A DNA stretch of 37,770 nucleotides from assembly GCA_937890395.1 (NCBI GenBank), contig CALACK010000129.1:1-37770 (forward strand), written 5' to 3'. The translations under genes were made by a program, and so were the position numbers. Source of the DNA: an uncultured Acidimicrobiaceae bacterium (GTDB lineage: Bacteria; Actinomycetota; Acidimicrobiia; Acidimicrobiales; Ilumatobacteraceae). Below are positions 25,451-33,012 of this stretch, piece by piece. Position 1 is the first letter of the stretch. Every line of letters starts with the position of its first letter. Below the pieces are notes generated by a model. That model was not told the origin of the DNA, ran no database searches, and was given only the letters and a program-made list of their open reading frames with translations.

Positions 25451-26875
25451 ATGACTGAACTTGAGACCCCAGAAAATCTTGCAAAAACTCTTGGCGAATT
25501 AAAAAAAGCCGGATGGAAATCGGTTGCAGTTAAAGAAGAAATTCGAAAAAACGCAGTTGCACGAATAACTGCTGGCGAACAATTATTTGAGGGAGTTCTT
25601 GGTTTTGAAGAAACAGTTATGCCACAACTCGAGAACGCGTTACTTGCTGGCCACGACATCGTATTTCTCGGTGAACGCGGTCAAGCAAAGACGCGAATTA
25701 TTCGGTCGCTAATCTTTTTGCTCGACGAATGGATGCCAATTGTTTCAGGCAGCGAGATAAACGATGACCCGTATGGGCCGGTTTCACGTCAATCGCGTGA
25801 GTTGGTCATTCAGCATGGCGATGCAACACCTATTTCGTGGGTGCATAGAAGCATGCGATACGGCGAAAAGCTTGCCACACCAGATACATCTATCGCCGAC
25901 TTGATCGGCGAAGTTGACCCGATCAAAGTTGCAGAGGGTCGCTATCTGAGCGATGAGTTGACTTTGCATTACGGTTTGGTTCCGCGCTGCAATCGCGGAA
26001 TTTTCGCGATAAACGAACTGCCAGATCTCTCAGAACGAATTCAAGTTGGGTTGCTAAATGTTCTTGAAGAGCGCGATATTCAAGTTCGAGGATACAAAAT
26101 TCGTTTACCGCTTGACGTGATGTTGGTCGCCTCAGCCAATCCTGATGATTACACAAATCGTGGGCGAATTATCACACCACTTAAAGATCGATTTGGTAGC
26201 CAGATTCGCACGCATTATCCACTTGACATTGAAACCGAAATTGCAGTTGTGCGGCAAGAGTCGCGCCCAGCCAGCATTGGTTCAGTTCAAGTTCGAACGC
26301 CAAAGTTCATGGAAGAAATAATTGCCACAATCAGTCATCTTGCTCGAGCCAACAGCCAGGTCAATCAACGCAGCGGCGTAAGTGTTCGTTTAACTACGAG
26401 CAACCAAGAACTTTTGTGCGCAAATGCAGTTCGTAGAGCGTTGCATGCTGGAGAAACTGATGTGGCTCCGCGAGTTAGTGATCTAGACGCGATAGCCGCG
26501 TCAACTGCAGGGAAAATCGAAATCGATGCTGTTGAAGATGGCCGCGAGGGTCAGATTTTTCAGCAACTAGTTCGCGGAGCAGTACTCCAAGTTTTCAAAC
26601 AACACAGTGACTTAGAAAATCTTCGTGCAGTTGCAGAAGAGTTCAGTGAAGGTGTTGTTGTGCAAACTGGTGAAGATATTATTTCGACAGATTATGTAGC
26701 GCTTCTTGAAAAAATGCCAGCGCTTCGCACAACCGTAAATGGGCTTACAAACGGTGATGAATCACCTGCGGCAATTGCAAGTGCCGTTGAATTTGTGCTT
26801 GAAGGTTTACATCTCTCGAAACGCTTAAACAAAGATGCAACGGCTGGACGAGCGGTTTATCGCGCTAAAAATTAA
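25451..26875 (+). CDS. MoxR-like AAA ATPase (Mg-chelatase-like, Rv0958-type)
   Basis: This is a 474-residue AAA+ ATPase of the MoxR/ChlI-like group. Walker A is GERGQAKT (residues 74-81, Lys80). The Walker B region GIFAINE (183-189) has Asn where Asp is usual, followed by ELPDLSERIQVGLLNVLEERDIQVRGY. Sensor 1 (SANPDDY) and an Arg-rich ITPLKDRFGSQIRTHY segment follow, then a helical lid. The domain order and wording resemble mycobacterial Rv0958, annotated as a putative magnesium chelatase. These ATPases act as chaperones with a VWA partner, here the gene at 27484. No chlorophyll or cobalamin genes are nearby, so a chelatase role is unlikely. Confidence 0.88.
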   Translation: MTELETPENLAKTLGELKKAGWKSVAVKEEIRKNAVARITAGEQLFEGVLGFEETVMPQLENALLAGHDIVFLGERGQAKTRIIRSLIFLLDEWMPIVSGSEINDDPYGPVSRQSRELVIQHGDATPISWVHRSMRYGEKLATPDTSIADLIGEVDPIKVAEGRYLSDELTLHYGLVPRCNRGIFAINELPDLSERIQVGLLNVLEERDIQVRGYKIRLPLDVMLVASANPDDYTNRGRIITPLKDRFGSQIRTHYPLDIETEIAVVRQESRPASIGSVQVRTPKFMEEIIATISHLARANSQVNQRSGVSVRLTTSNQELLCANAVRRALHAGETDVAPRVSDLDAIAASTAGKIEIDAVEDGREGQIFQQLVRGAVLQVFKQHSDLENLRAVAEEFSEGVVVQTGEDIISTDYVALLEKMPALRTTVNGLTNGDESPAAIASAVEFVLEGLHLSKRLNKDATAGRAVYRAKN

Positions 26876-26898
26876 TCAACGCGCTAAAAATTAATCAA
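26861..26898. repeat. 19-bp tandem duplication between convergent stops
   Basis: The 19-bp unit CGCGCTAAAAATTAATCAA occurs at 26861-26879 and again at 26880-26898. It contains the 3' end of the AAA ATPase gene in copy 1 and the stop of the convergent cyclase in copy 2. Without the duplication the two stops would overlap within TTAA. Confidence 0.9.
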
Positions 26899-27442
26899 TG
26901 GGCAGTCGCTGCGCCCAGATTTCGCTGGTGTCATGGCGTTCTACGATAACGGGTCGACCTACAAGTACCGAAACATTGACGGGCTCATTGAATCCATGAA
27001 GTTTGATCGCATCATGTTGTTTTGTCTTGACGCCTTGCGGAAGTTCAATTATCTGCTCAGTCGCGATCAAAACACCAATTCCGATGGCATGGTCACAAAG
27101 TCGTGCAGCAAGATTTGGTGCCGGCCCAATGTAGTCGTCACCTTCAAACAGCATTGTGTCACCAGTGGCAATGCCAATGCGCAGTTTCAGAGGTGCGCAT
27201 ACTGTCTCGGCCCGTCGTTCAAGTTCTAAGGCAAATGTTATGCCCTCAATTTGGTCGACTGCCACGGCCATTAATCCGTCACCAAGAAACTTGTCGATTC
27301 GCACGCCACGTTCTGAGGCAATCGCTCGGGCTACAGCACGAAACTCGGCCAGCAACCCAGTCGCTTTGCGGTCGCCATTGGTTTCCATATAGTTCGTAAA
27401 CCCCGAAAGATCAACGAAAATAAAAGTTCTAGGAAATCTCAT
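26891..27442 (-). CDS. Stand-alone class III adenylate cyclase
   Basis: This 183-residue protein is essentially a bare class III nucleotidyl cyclase domain. All canonical residues are seen: metal-binding Asp11 (FVDLSGFT) and Asp55 (DKFLGDG), adenine-selecting Lys51 and Asp103, and transition-state Asn110 and Arg114 (PAPNLAARL). The Lys/Asp pair predicts ATP to cAMP. There is no receptor, HAMP or membrane segment, so it would work as a cytosolic homodimer or be recruited by a partner. It lies antiparallel between the AAA ATPase and VWA genes. Its start at 27442 is 41 bp from the divergent VWA start, so they may share a control region. Confidence 0.88.
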   Translation of the reverse strand: MRFPRTFIFVDLSGFTNYMETNGDRKATGLLAEFRAVARAIASERGVRIDKFLGDGLMAVAVDQIEGITFALELERRAETVCAPLKLRIGIATGDTMLFEGDDYIGPAPNLAARLCDHAIGIGVLIATEQIIELPQGVKTKQHDAIKLHGFNEPVNVSVLVGRPVIVERHDTSEIWAQRLPID

Positions 27443-27483
27443 ACGAATTATCAGTCTACGGCCGTCAGTACTAGCGTGCGATT

Positions 27484-29502
27484 GTGGTTAGTCGCTTTAA
27501 TTATTCGCGTTGGGATGGAACTCAACGTGGCTTTGAATTTGATGCACAAAGCATTGTTGATGAGATAACCGACGACCTGTTGTATCACGGTGATGTCAAC
27601 GCCGCACTGCGTCGGTTGATGCAAGAAGGTATGCGAAACGAACGTGGCGACCAATTAATGGGACTTCGCGAAATGATGCAACGACTGCGTGAGCGCCGCG
27701 AAGAAATAAAAGATCGTGGCGATCTGGGTGGCGTGTATAGCGAAATAGCAGCAGAGCTAGATGATCTCGTCGATGAAGAACGACATGCAATTGAAGATGC
27801 ACTTATGACGGCAGAAAAATCTGGCGATCAGCGTCGCGCTGAAGTCGCCAAAGAGTCATCGCAAGAGCGCAATTTTCGCCTTGACATGTTGCCAAGTGAT
27901 CTGGCGGGCAAAATTAACGAACTTGAACATTACGACTTTCAATCGTCTGAATCAAAGCAACGATTTGAAGCGCTTCTCGAAAAACTTCGTCAGCAAATAA
28001 TGCAACAAATGCTCGATCGAATGTCTGGCGCCGTTGAACAATTGACTCCGCAAGACATGCAACGAATGAAAGACATGATGGCGGCGTTAAATGAAATGCT
28101 TGTATCTCGCGAACGCGGTGAAGAACCAAAATTTGAGCAGTTCATGGAGAGTTTTGGAGATTTTTTTCCTGAAAATCCGCAGACGCTTGATGAGTTACTT
28201 GAAATAATGGCTCAACGTATGGCAAATGCTCAAGCGATGTTGAATTCAATGACACCTGAGCAGCGTGATCAGATGCGTCAACTTAGCGAAAAACTCTTAG
28301 AAGACATGGATTTACGATGGCAAATGGATCAACTTTCGCAAAAGCTACAGGGAATGTTTCCGCAAAAAGGTTGGGGCCAGTCGCATGAATTCACTGGCGA
28401 TGAACCATTGGGTTTTAGTCAGGCGATGCAGTCAATGCAAGAACTTGGTGATCTAGATCAACTAGACAATCTTTTGCGCAACGCGTCTTCACCGTCTGCC
28501 TTGGCTGAAGCCGACTTAGATCGTGTACGAGAAATGTTGGGCGAAGATGTTGCAAAATCGCTTGAGCAAATGGCTCAATTGACAAAGAAATTAAAAGACT
28601 CGGGGTTGATTGATCAGGTAGAAGGCAAACTCGAACTTACCCCCAGTGGTTTGCGAAAAATCGGTGCGAATGCTTTGCGCGATGTGTTTGGATCCCTAGA
28701 GAAAGACCGTCTCGGGCAACATCAAGTTGAGCGCCTAGGTGTCGGACATGAGAGAACTTACGACACAAAGCCATATGAATATGGTGACCCGTTTCAATTA
28801 GATCTGCAACGGACTTTACGTAATGCGCTACAGCGTCAAGGCCCGACAGTTCCGCTTAAATTGTCTGCCGATGATTTCGAAATTGAACAGACAGAACATC
28901 TAACAAGATCATCAACGGTGCTGATGTTAGATCTTTCATTATCAATGCCGATGCGCGATTACTTTTTGCCTGCCAAGAAAGTTGCCATGGCATTGCACTC
29001 TTTAATGAGTACGCAGTTTCCGCGAGATTATTTGGGTATTGTCGGTTTTAGCGAGGTGGCTCGTGAACTTACGCCACAGCAATTGCCGGAGGTTTCTTGG
29101 GATTTTGTTTACGGAACCAACATGCAGCACGGGTTTATGTTGGCTCGCAAAATGTTGTCAAGTCAGAGTGGCACGAAGCAAATAATTATGGTTACCGACG
29201 GCGAACCAACGGCCCATATTTCAAAGTCTGGGGATGTATTTTTTAACTATCCGCCAGTTCGTGAAACGATTGAAGCGACATTGAGTGAAGTCATGCGTGC
29301 GACCCGCGAAGGCATACGGATAAACACTTTTATGCTTGACGCATCACATGCGTTGCAGGCATTTATTGAGCAGCTAACCGCGATCAATCATGGTCGGGCA
29401 TTTTTTACGAGCCCAGAAAATCTTGGCGAATATTTGCTTGTTGATTTCATCGAACACAAGCGACAACTTTCTCGGCATCGGGGTTCTCGTCGCGCCAGCT
29501 AA
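27484..29502 (+). CDS. VWA domain protein, partner of MoxR-like ATPase (Rv0959-type)
   Basis: This is a 672-residue cytoplasmic protein. Residues about 1-440 are highly helical, charged and Gln/Met-rich (repeated MQQM, MQRMKDMM, MAQRMANAQAML), probably coiled-coil. Residues about 475-660 are a von Willebrand A domain with an intact MIDAS: Asp483-x-Ser485-x-Ser487, Thr545 and Asp572 (VTDGEP). MoxR ATPases typically work with such VWA proteins as metal- or cofactor-insertion or protein-remodelling pairs. The start is GTG at 27484. It is divergent from the cyclase gene, which separates it from the ATPase gene. Confidence 0.88.
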   Translation: MVSRFNYSRWDGTQRGFEFDAQSIVDEITDDLLYHGDVNAALRRLMQEGMRNERGDQLMGLREMMQRLRERREEIKDRGDLGGVYSEIAAELDDLVDEERHAIEDALMTAEKSGDQRRAEVAKESSQERNFRLDMLPSDLAGKINELEHYDFQSSESKQRFEALLEKLRQQIMQQMLDRMSGAVEQLTPQDMQRMKDMMAALNEMLVSRERGEEPKFEQFMESFGDFFPENPQTLDELLEIMAQRMANAQAMLNSMTPEQRDQMRQLSEKLLEDMDLRWQMDQLSQKLQGMFPQKGWGQSHEFTGDEPLGFSQAMQSMQELGDLDQLDNLLRNASSPSALAEADLDRVREMLGEDVAKSLEQMAQLTKKLKDSGLIDQVEGKLELTPSGLRKIGANALRDVFGSLEKDRLGQHQVERLGVGHERTYDTKPYEYGDPFQLDLQRTLRNALQRQGPTVPLKLSADDFEIEQTEHLTRSSTVLMLDLSLSMPMRDYFLPAKKVAMALHSLMSTQFPRDYLGIVGFSEVARELTPQQLPEVSWDFVYGTNMQHGFMLARKMLSSQSGTKQIIMVTDGEPTAHISKSGDVFFNYPPVRETIEATLSEVMRATREGIRINTFMLDASHALQAFIEQLTAINHGRAFFTSPENLGEYLLVDFIEHKRQLSRHRGSRRAS

Positions 29503-29605
29503 GAAATATTTGCATTTTCTTGAGTTTGGGGCTAAATTACATACTTGTAGTTACGAGGTGCTAGCGCGACTAGTTCTCGTAATTAAAGCAGAAGTCATTT
29601 AATTT

Positions 29606-29610
29606 AGGAG
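29606..29610 (+). promoter_or_regulatory. Ribosome binding site fixing the whiB TTG start
   Basis: AGGAG sits 5 nt before the TTG at 29616. No in-frame ATG lies between it and the conserved domain, which supports TTG initiation. Confidence 0.75.
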
Positions 29611-29615
29611 TCAAA

Positions 29616-29894
29616 TTGGATTTTAGAGCGAACAGATCATCAAATAGCGACCATGCGTGGCAAGACGAAGCCAACTGTCTAGGTGTTGATCCCGACCTCT
29701 TTTTTCCAGAGCGCGGTGCATCAACTCGCGAAGCCAAAGAAGTTTGTCGTGGCTGTGTTGTCAAAAATGATTGTCTTGAATATGCCCTAGAAAATGGCGA
29801 GAAGTTCGGTATTTGGGGTGGGCTTTCTGAGCGCGAGCGTCGCCGTCTGCGTCGTCAACGTGCGCAAGGCACTCGCAACATCGCCAGCGCTTAA
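29616..29894 (+). CDS. WhiB family iron-sulfur regulator, WhiB2/WhmD-like
   Basis: This is a 92-residue WhiB protein. Four cysteines ligate a [4Fe-4S] cluster: Cys21, Cys44, Cys47 and Cys53 (C-x2-C-x5-C). The turn FGIWGG is followed by the basic SERERRRLRRQR DNA/sigma-interaction tail. The FFPERGASTREAKEVC and ECRGC/CLEYAL wording is closest to WhiB2/WhmD, which controls septation in mycobacteria. It would act by contacting the principal sigma factor. The start is TTG 29616 with AGGAG upstream. It is a single-gene unit with a 113-bp upstream gap and strongly supports actinobacterial origin. Confidence 0.93.
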   Translation: MDFRANRSSNSDHAWQDEANCLGVDPDLFFPERGASTREAKEVCRGCVVKNDCLEYALENGEKFGIWGGLSERERRRLRRQRAQGTRNIASA

Positions 29895-29902
29895 GCGCCG
29901 GC
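29883..29902. terminator. Palindrome over whiB stop, possible bidirectional terminator
   Basis: A 20-bp palindrome with one mismatch (GCC-A-GCGCTTAAGCGC-C-GGC) spans the whiB stop codon, with TTAA as loop. It lies between convergent whiB and ftcD. No T-tract follows on either side, so terminator function is uncertain. Confidence 0.35.
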
Positions 29903-29946
29903 TCTTCGTATTATCGCCTGCGCATATCCGCCGCTGATTAGACGGT

Positions 29947-30753
29947 TCACTCAAAGTTTTGCATCGCGCGGTTGCGCGCAGCCAGGCACCATTCGATTGT
30001 CTTTTCTTTGCTTAAATCGAGTTCGGCCCATCGCGATTTTGTAATTTGAGTCAACACTCGTGCTGGCACGAGACCGACTAACTCGGCACGATCGATCTCT
30101 GCGCGCTTCGCAATTTCGTCAAAAACGAATGCAGGTCCGGCAACATCTGGGGCAATCAAATTCATGCTCACTTGAATCTCATCACCAAGTTTTAGTCCTA
30201 AAGTTCGCACTTCGCGGCTCCGTAGTTCACGAGCAATTCGGCGACCGTCTTCAATAGTCGAGTTTTTTAACCAGACGTTGTAGGCGACGAGAATTTGCCT
30301 TGCACCCACACAAATTGCACCAGCAGTAGGGTGAGATTCGTTCGGTCCAAAATCTGGCGTTAAGTCAACGAACGCTCGCTTGCGAACCTCGGGCAGGTCA
30401 CGCTCAGGCCCATATACAAAACTCGGAATCTTTAGCTCGCTTGCCGCAAATTCGGCAAACTCGTTGCGCGCATTAATCGCATCTTCAATCGTTGAGTCAT
30501 CAAGTGGCACAAATGGCACGACATCGATAATTCCAATACGTGGATGAACGCCAATATGTTCAGATAAATCAAATTGTTTGGCGCAAAGCTCAGCCAGTTG
30601 GTGAGGGGTTTTAGAACCCACGATTGTGAATACGCTGCGGTGGTGGTGATAATCACTATGAATGTCCAAGACATCGTTACCGATTTGGCTACGAATCTTG
30701 GCAATCGTGTCTAGTTGCCGTCCCTCACTGATGTTTATAACGCATTCAAGCAT
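29947..30753 (-). CDS. ftcD: Glutamate formimidoyltransferase
   Basis: This 268-residue protein is the formiminotransferase (FT) part of FtcD without the cyclodeaminase domain. Family hallmarks include the N-terminal CVINISEGR, DIHSDYHHHRSVFTIVG, the His-rich EHIGVHPRIGIIDVVPFVP and a C-terminal GLVPARVL motif. It transfers formimino or formyl groups between glutamate and tetrahydrofolate in histidine or purine one-carbon metabolism. No hut genes are nearby, so it may serve general folate metabolism. It is divergent from tatA with a 46-bp gap and convergent with whiB. Confidence 0.92.
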   Translation of the reverse strand: MLECVINISEGRQLDTIAKIRSQIGNDVLDIHSDYHHHRSVFTIVGSKTPHQLAELCAKQFDLSEHIGVHPRIGIIDVVPFVPLDDSTIEDAINARNEFAEFAASELKIPSFVYGPERDLPEVRKRAFVDLTPDFGPNESHPTAGAICVGARQILVAYNVWLKNSTIEDGRRIARELRSREVRTLGLKLGDEIQVSMNLIAPDVAGPAFVFDEIAKRAEIDRAELVGLVPARVLTQITKSRWAELDLSKEKTIEWCLAARNRAMQNFE

Positions 30754-30799
30754 CTGTAATTCTTAGCGCACTTTTGGTGGGTGATGCTAGAGTTGTGGC

Positions 30800-30979
30800 A
30801 TGTTCAACGGACCTGAAATTTGGATCATCATCTTGCTCGTCGTAGTGCTATTCGGAGGCAAGCGCCTTCCAAATATTGCTCGAAACCTAGGTAAGGCTCA
30901 AAGCGAACTCAAAAAAGGGCTTGCTGAGGGTGCTGCCGAAGCGAAAAAAGACGAAACTCCAAAAACCGACAGCAAATAA
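30800..30979 (+). CDS. tatA: Twin-arginine translocase subunit TatA
   Basis: This is a 59-residue TatA/E protein. It reads MFNGPEIWIIILLVVVLFGG: a short polar N-terminus, one membrane helix (about residues 7-18), the FGG hinge with KRLP, an amphipathic helix (NIARNLGKAQSELKKG) and a charged Lys/Glu/Asp tail. All are classic TatA features, although it is short for the family. It would form the translocation pore with TatC, which is not in this window. It lies between divergent ftcD and convergent ppx, whose stop is only 5 nt away. Confidence 0.93.
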   Translation: MFNGPEIWIIILLVVVLFGGKRLPNIARNLGKAQSELKKGLAEGAAEAKKDETPKTDSK

Positions 30980-30984
30980 TTCTC

Positions 30985-32514
30985 TTATTCAATCGCGACG
31001 ATTTTTACTTTCGTCCCGAGTACATCGCTGAGTAGACCGCGTCGCTCATTTGCTGCGTAGAGATTAAGCTCTAAATCAAATTTTGCTGAAGCTTTAACAA
31101 AAATCAGTAGTTGCTCATCCTCTGATCGGGTAGAAACTTTCTTCACTCGTCCATCTTGAGTGCGATCAAGCCCAATCGCTATTCGTAGCAAGCCGGCAAG
31201 TGAGCGCACAATGTGCTGGTCGGTTTCAGAAAGCAGAGCGAACTCAGGGTGCGAATCTTTTGGCACGCTCTTTCGGTGGTAGCGAGCGATCTGTGCGATT
31301 AACTCAATTTCGCGATCAGTAAGTCCGACGAGTTCTGAATTGCGAATTACATAATATGAGTGCAGATGATGTTTCGAATGTGAGACGACCACGCCGACAT
31401 TTGTTAGAAGTGCTGCAGCCTCAAGATATCTTCGACATGATTCATCAAGATCTAATTTCTTTTGCAAGTTTTCAAAAAGTGATAAGGCAATTTTGGCAAC
31501 ATTTCTGCTGTGCGCTGGTTGGTCATCACAACGATCTGCTAATTGCCGCACACTCGCAAGCGCCGGGTCAACACCATCGGGATGATCGAGTAAGTCTTGT
31601 CGTTGCAGAGTGTCAAAGAGTACACCTTCGCGCAATGCATAGTCTGAATACGTAAAGTTCGTGACCCCAAAAGACAATGCGACGCCTTCTAAAATTATGG
31701 CCCCAGCCAAAATAATGTCAGCGCGAGAGGACTCAAGGTCAAATTCTTTTTCTCGTTGCTTTACAGATGGTTGATCGGCCAGTAAGTCAACAACTTTGCT
31801 GACATCGTTAGCTGCGAACTCATAGCGGTTGAATGACTTCGGCTCTGGTTGTTTATTCTGCTTGGCAATAAGTTTGGCGATCGCTTCAATTGTGCCTGAA
31901 GAGCCAACCGCCACTTCAAACCCAAGTTGATCAACTTGCGGTTCAATTGTTGACAGCATTGATCGCACGAATTTTTGACAACTTCCTACTGCGCTCGGGT
32001 GCAATACTTCCGTTGCAAAAAATCGGTCTGTTAAGCGAACTGCACCAAGTTTGAAACTTCGCGACAGCAAAATCTTCTCGCCAGTTGCTATCACAATCTC
32101 GGTTGAACCCCCGCCGATATCGCACATCAACATCCTTGAATCGCCGATCGCAATTGCGTGCCTGACGCCCAGATGAATCAATCGAGCTTCTTCGATTCCT
32201 GAAATAATCTCGATTTCTACATCTGCTTCCTTGCGTGCGCGCTTAATAAATTCGTTTCGATTTTGGGCTTCGCGCACGGCACTTGTTGCAACGGCACGCA
32301 ATTTTGCGTTGTGAATATCAGCAAGTGCGCGCATTCGTTTAAGGGCCGCAATACCCCGATCCATTGCACCCTGCTCAAGTTGTTTCATATCCCCTGAGCC
32401 ATGACCTAGGCGGATTACTTCTTTTTCGCTTGTGATTACCTCGAAACCAGTTTCGACGGGTTTTGCGACAACCAAATGAAAACTATTCGTTCCGATATCA
32501 AGTGCAGCAAACAT
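30985..32514 (-). CDS. ppx: Exopolyphosphatase, Ppx/GppA family, long form
   Basis: The protein has 509 residues from ATG 32514. The N-terminal actin-like phosphatase domains show DIGTNSFHLVVA (residues 6-17), the Glu/Arg region SAVREAQN, DIGGGSTEIVIA and GSSGTIEAIAK. A C-terminal HD-like domain (about 310-470) contains the YHRKS and LRIAIGLDR motifs of E. coli Ppx. The HD dyad itself is replaced by Thr371-Asn372 (LLTNVG). It should degrade polyphosphate, or hydrolyse pppGpp, from chain ends. Starting at 32541 would add nine unconserved residues. It is divergent from the 111-residue protein gene and near ppk and phoU. Confidence 0.92.
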   Translation of the reverse strand: MFAALDIGTNSFHLVVAKPVETGFEVITSEKEVIRLGHGSGDMKQLEQGAMDRGIAALKRMRALADIHNAKLRAVATSAVREAQNRNEFIKRARKEADVEIEIISGIEEARLIHLGVRHAIAIGDSRMLMCDIGGGSTEIVIATGEKILLSRSFKLGAVRLTDRFFATEVLHPSAVGSCQKFVRSMLSTIEPQVDQLGFEVAVGSSGTIEAIAKLIAKQNKQPEPKSFNRYEFAANDVSKVVDLLADQPSVKQREKEFDLESSRADIILAGAIILEGVALSFGVTNFTYSDYALREGVLFDTLQRQDLLDHPDGVDPALASVRQLADRCDDQPAHSRNVAKIALSLFENLQKKLDLDESCRRYLEAAALLTNVGVVVSHSKHHLHSYYVIRNSELVGLTDREIELIAQIARYHRKSVPKDSHPEFALLSETDQHIVRSLAGLLRIAIGLDRTQDGRVKKVSTRSEDEQLLIFVKASAKFDLELNLYAANERRGLLSDVLGTKVKIVAIE

Positions 32515-32597
32515 CCCCTCAGATTTAGACCACACAAGCATTCATCTTAGAATGAGATTGTTTGACGGTAGGATTCACAAACGAATCGAGGCACGAT

Positions 32598-32933
32598 ATG
32601 ACAAACTTTGCTGAATCAACAACTCTTAACGAGCCGCCGCGCGGGCACGCCCGAATTGTCTACTTAGGCTCAGTTTCTCCTCACTGGGAGGTTTATGGCA
32701 ACTATGGAGACCAAAACCTACTTGAAGATTTCCGAGCTCGTGTGCTTGCGAGATTGATTCTTTTGCCGCGAAATGATCCTCAATTCCGCCGAAATCAAGA
32801 GCGAGTTAGTAAGGATGCTGAGCGTGAACGAATCAGTATCGAGTGGGAGTTGGGCTATCCAGTTTCGTCAGACTCAGCGTCAACTCCAGCAGTTAATGCT
32901 GCTGTTGATGCAACCGCGGTGCCAACCGAATAG
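32598..32933 (+). CDS. Conserved-looking hypothetical protein, 111 aa
   Basis: I do not recognise this family. The start is ATG 32598 with GAGG at 32588-32591; a TTG at 32562 is a weaker alternative. The core (about residues 16-87) reads as a compact domain: HARIVYLGSVSPHWEV, GNYGDQNLLEDFRARVLARLILLP, and a charged helix NPQFRRNQERVSKDAERER-type stretch, ending in a Trp-containing EWELGYPV. The tail is Ala/Ser/Thr-rich and probably disordered. No membrane segment or signal peptide is seen. It lies between ppx (divergent) and ppk (72 bp downstream, same strand), suggesting a role in polyphosphate or phosphate control, which is inference. Confidence 0.75.
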   Translation: MTNFAESTTLNEPPRGHARIVYLGSVSPHWEVYGNYGDQNLLEDFRARVLARLILLPRNDPQFRRNQERVSKDAERERISIEWELGYPVSSDSASTPAVNAAVDATAVPTE

Positions 32934-32983
32934 CAGTATCTCAAAATTTGCGGCTAAACAGCAACTAGTTGCGACGTCTAAAT

Positions 32984-33012
32984 ATGTCACTGAGATGAAA
33001 TCAAAGTGACAT
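32984..33012 (+). promoter_or_regulatory. Perfect inverted repeat covering the ppk start codon
   Basis: ATGTCACT (32984-32991) and AGTGACAT (33005-33012) are perfect 8-bp inverted arms separated by 13 nt. The right arm includes the GTG start of ppk. As RNA it could hide the start codon; as DNA it could be an operator. A short frame ATG-AAA-TCA-AAG-TGA (32995-33009) overlaps the GTG (GTGA), which could permit translational coupling. Confidence 0.5.

Noticed and set aside
29503-29615. tRNA or small RNA in the gap before whiB
   Set aside because: No cloverleaf, T-loop or CCA-like pattern could be found; it is more likely the whiB promoter region.
32562-32597. TTG 32562 as the start of the 111-residue protein
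   Set aside because: It lacks a ribosome binding site, whereas ATG 32598 has GAGG six bases upstream.
32773-33009. 78-codon frame overlapping the 111-residue protein and the ppk start
   Set aside because: Mostly an out-of-frame reading of the hypothetical gene; only its last five codons (from ATG 32995) are kept as a possible coupling peptide.
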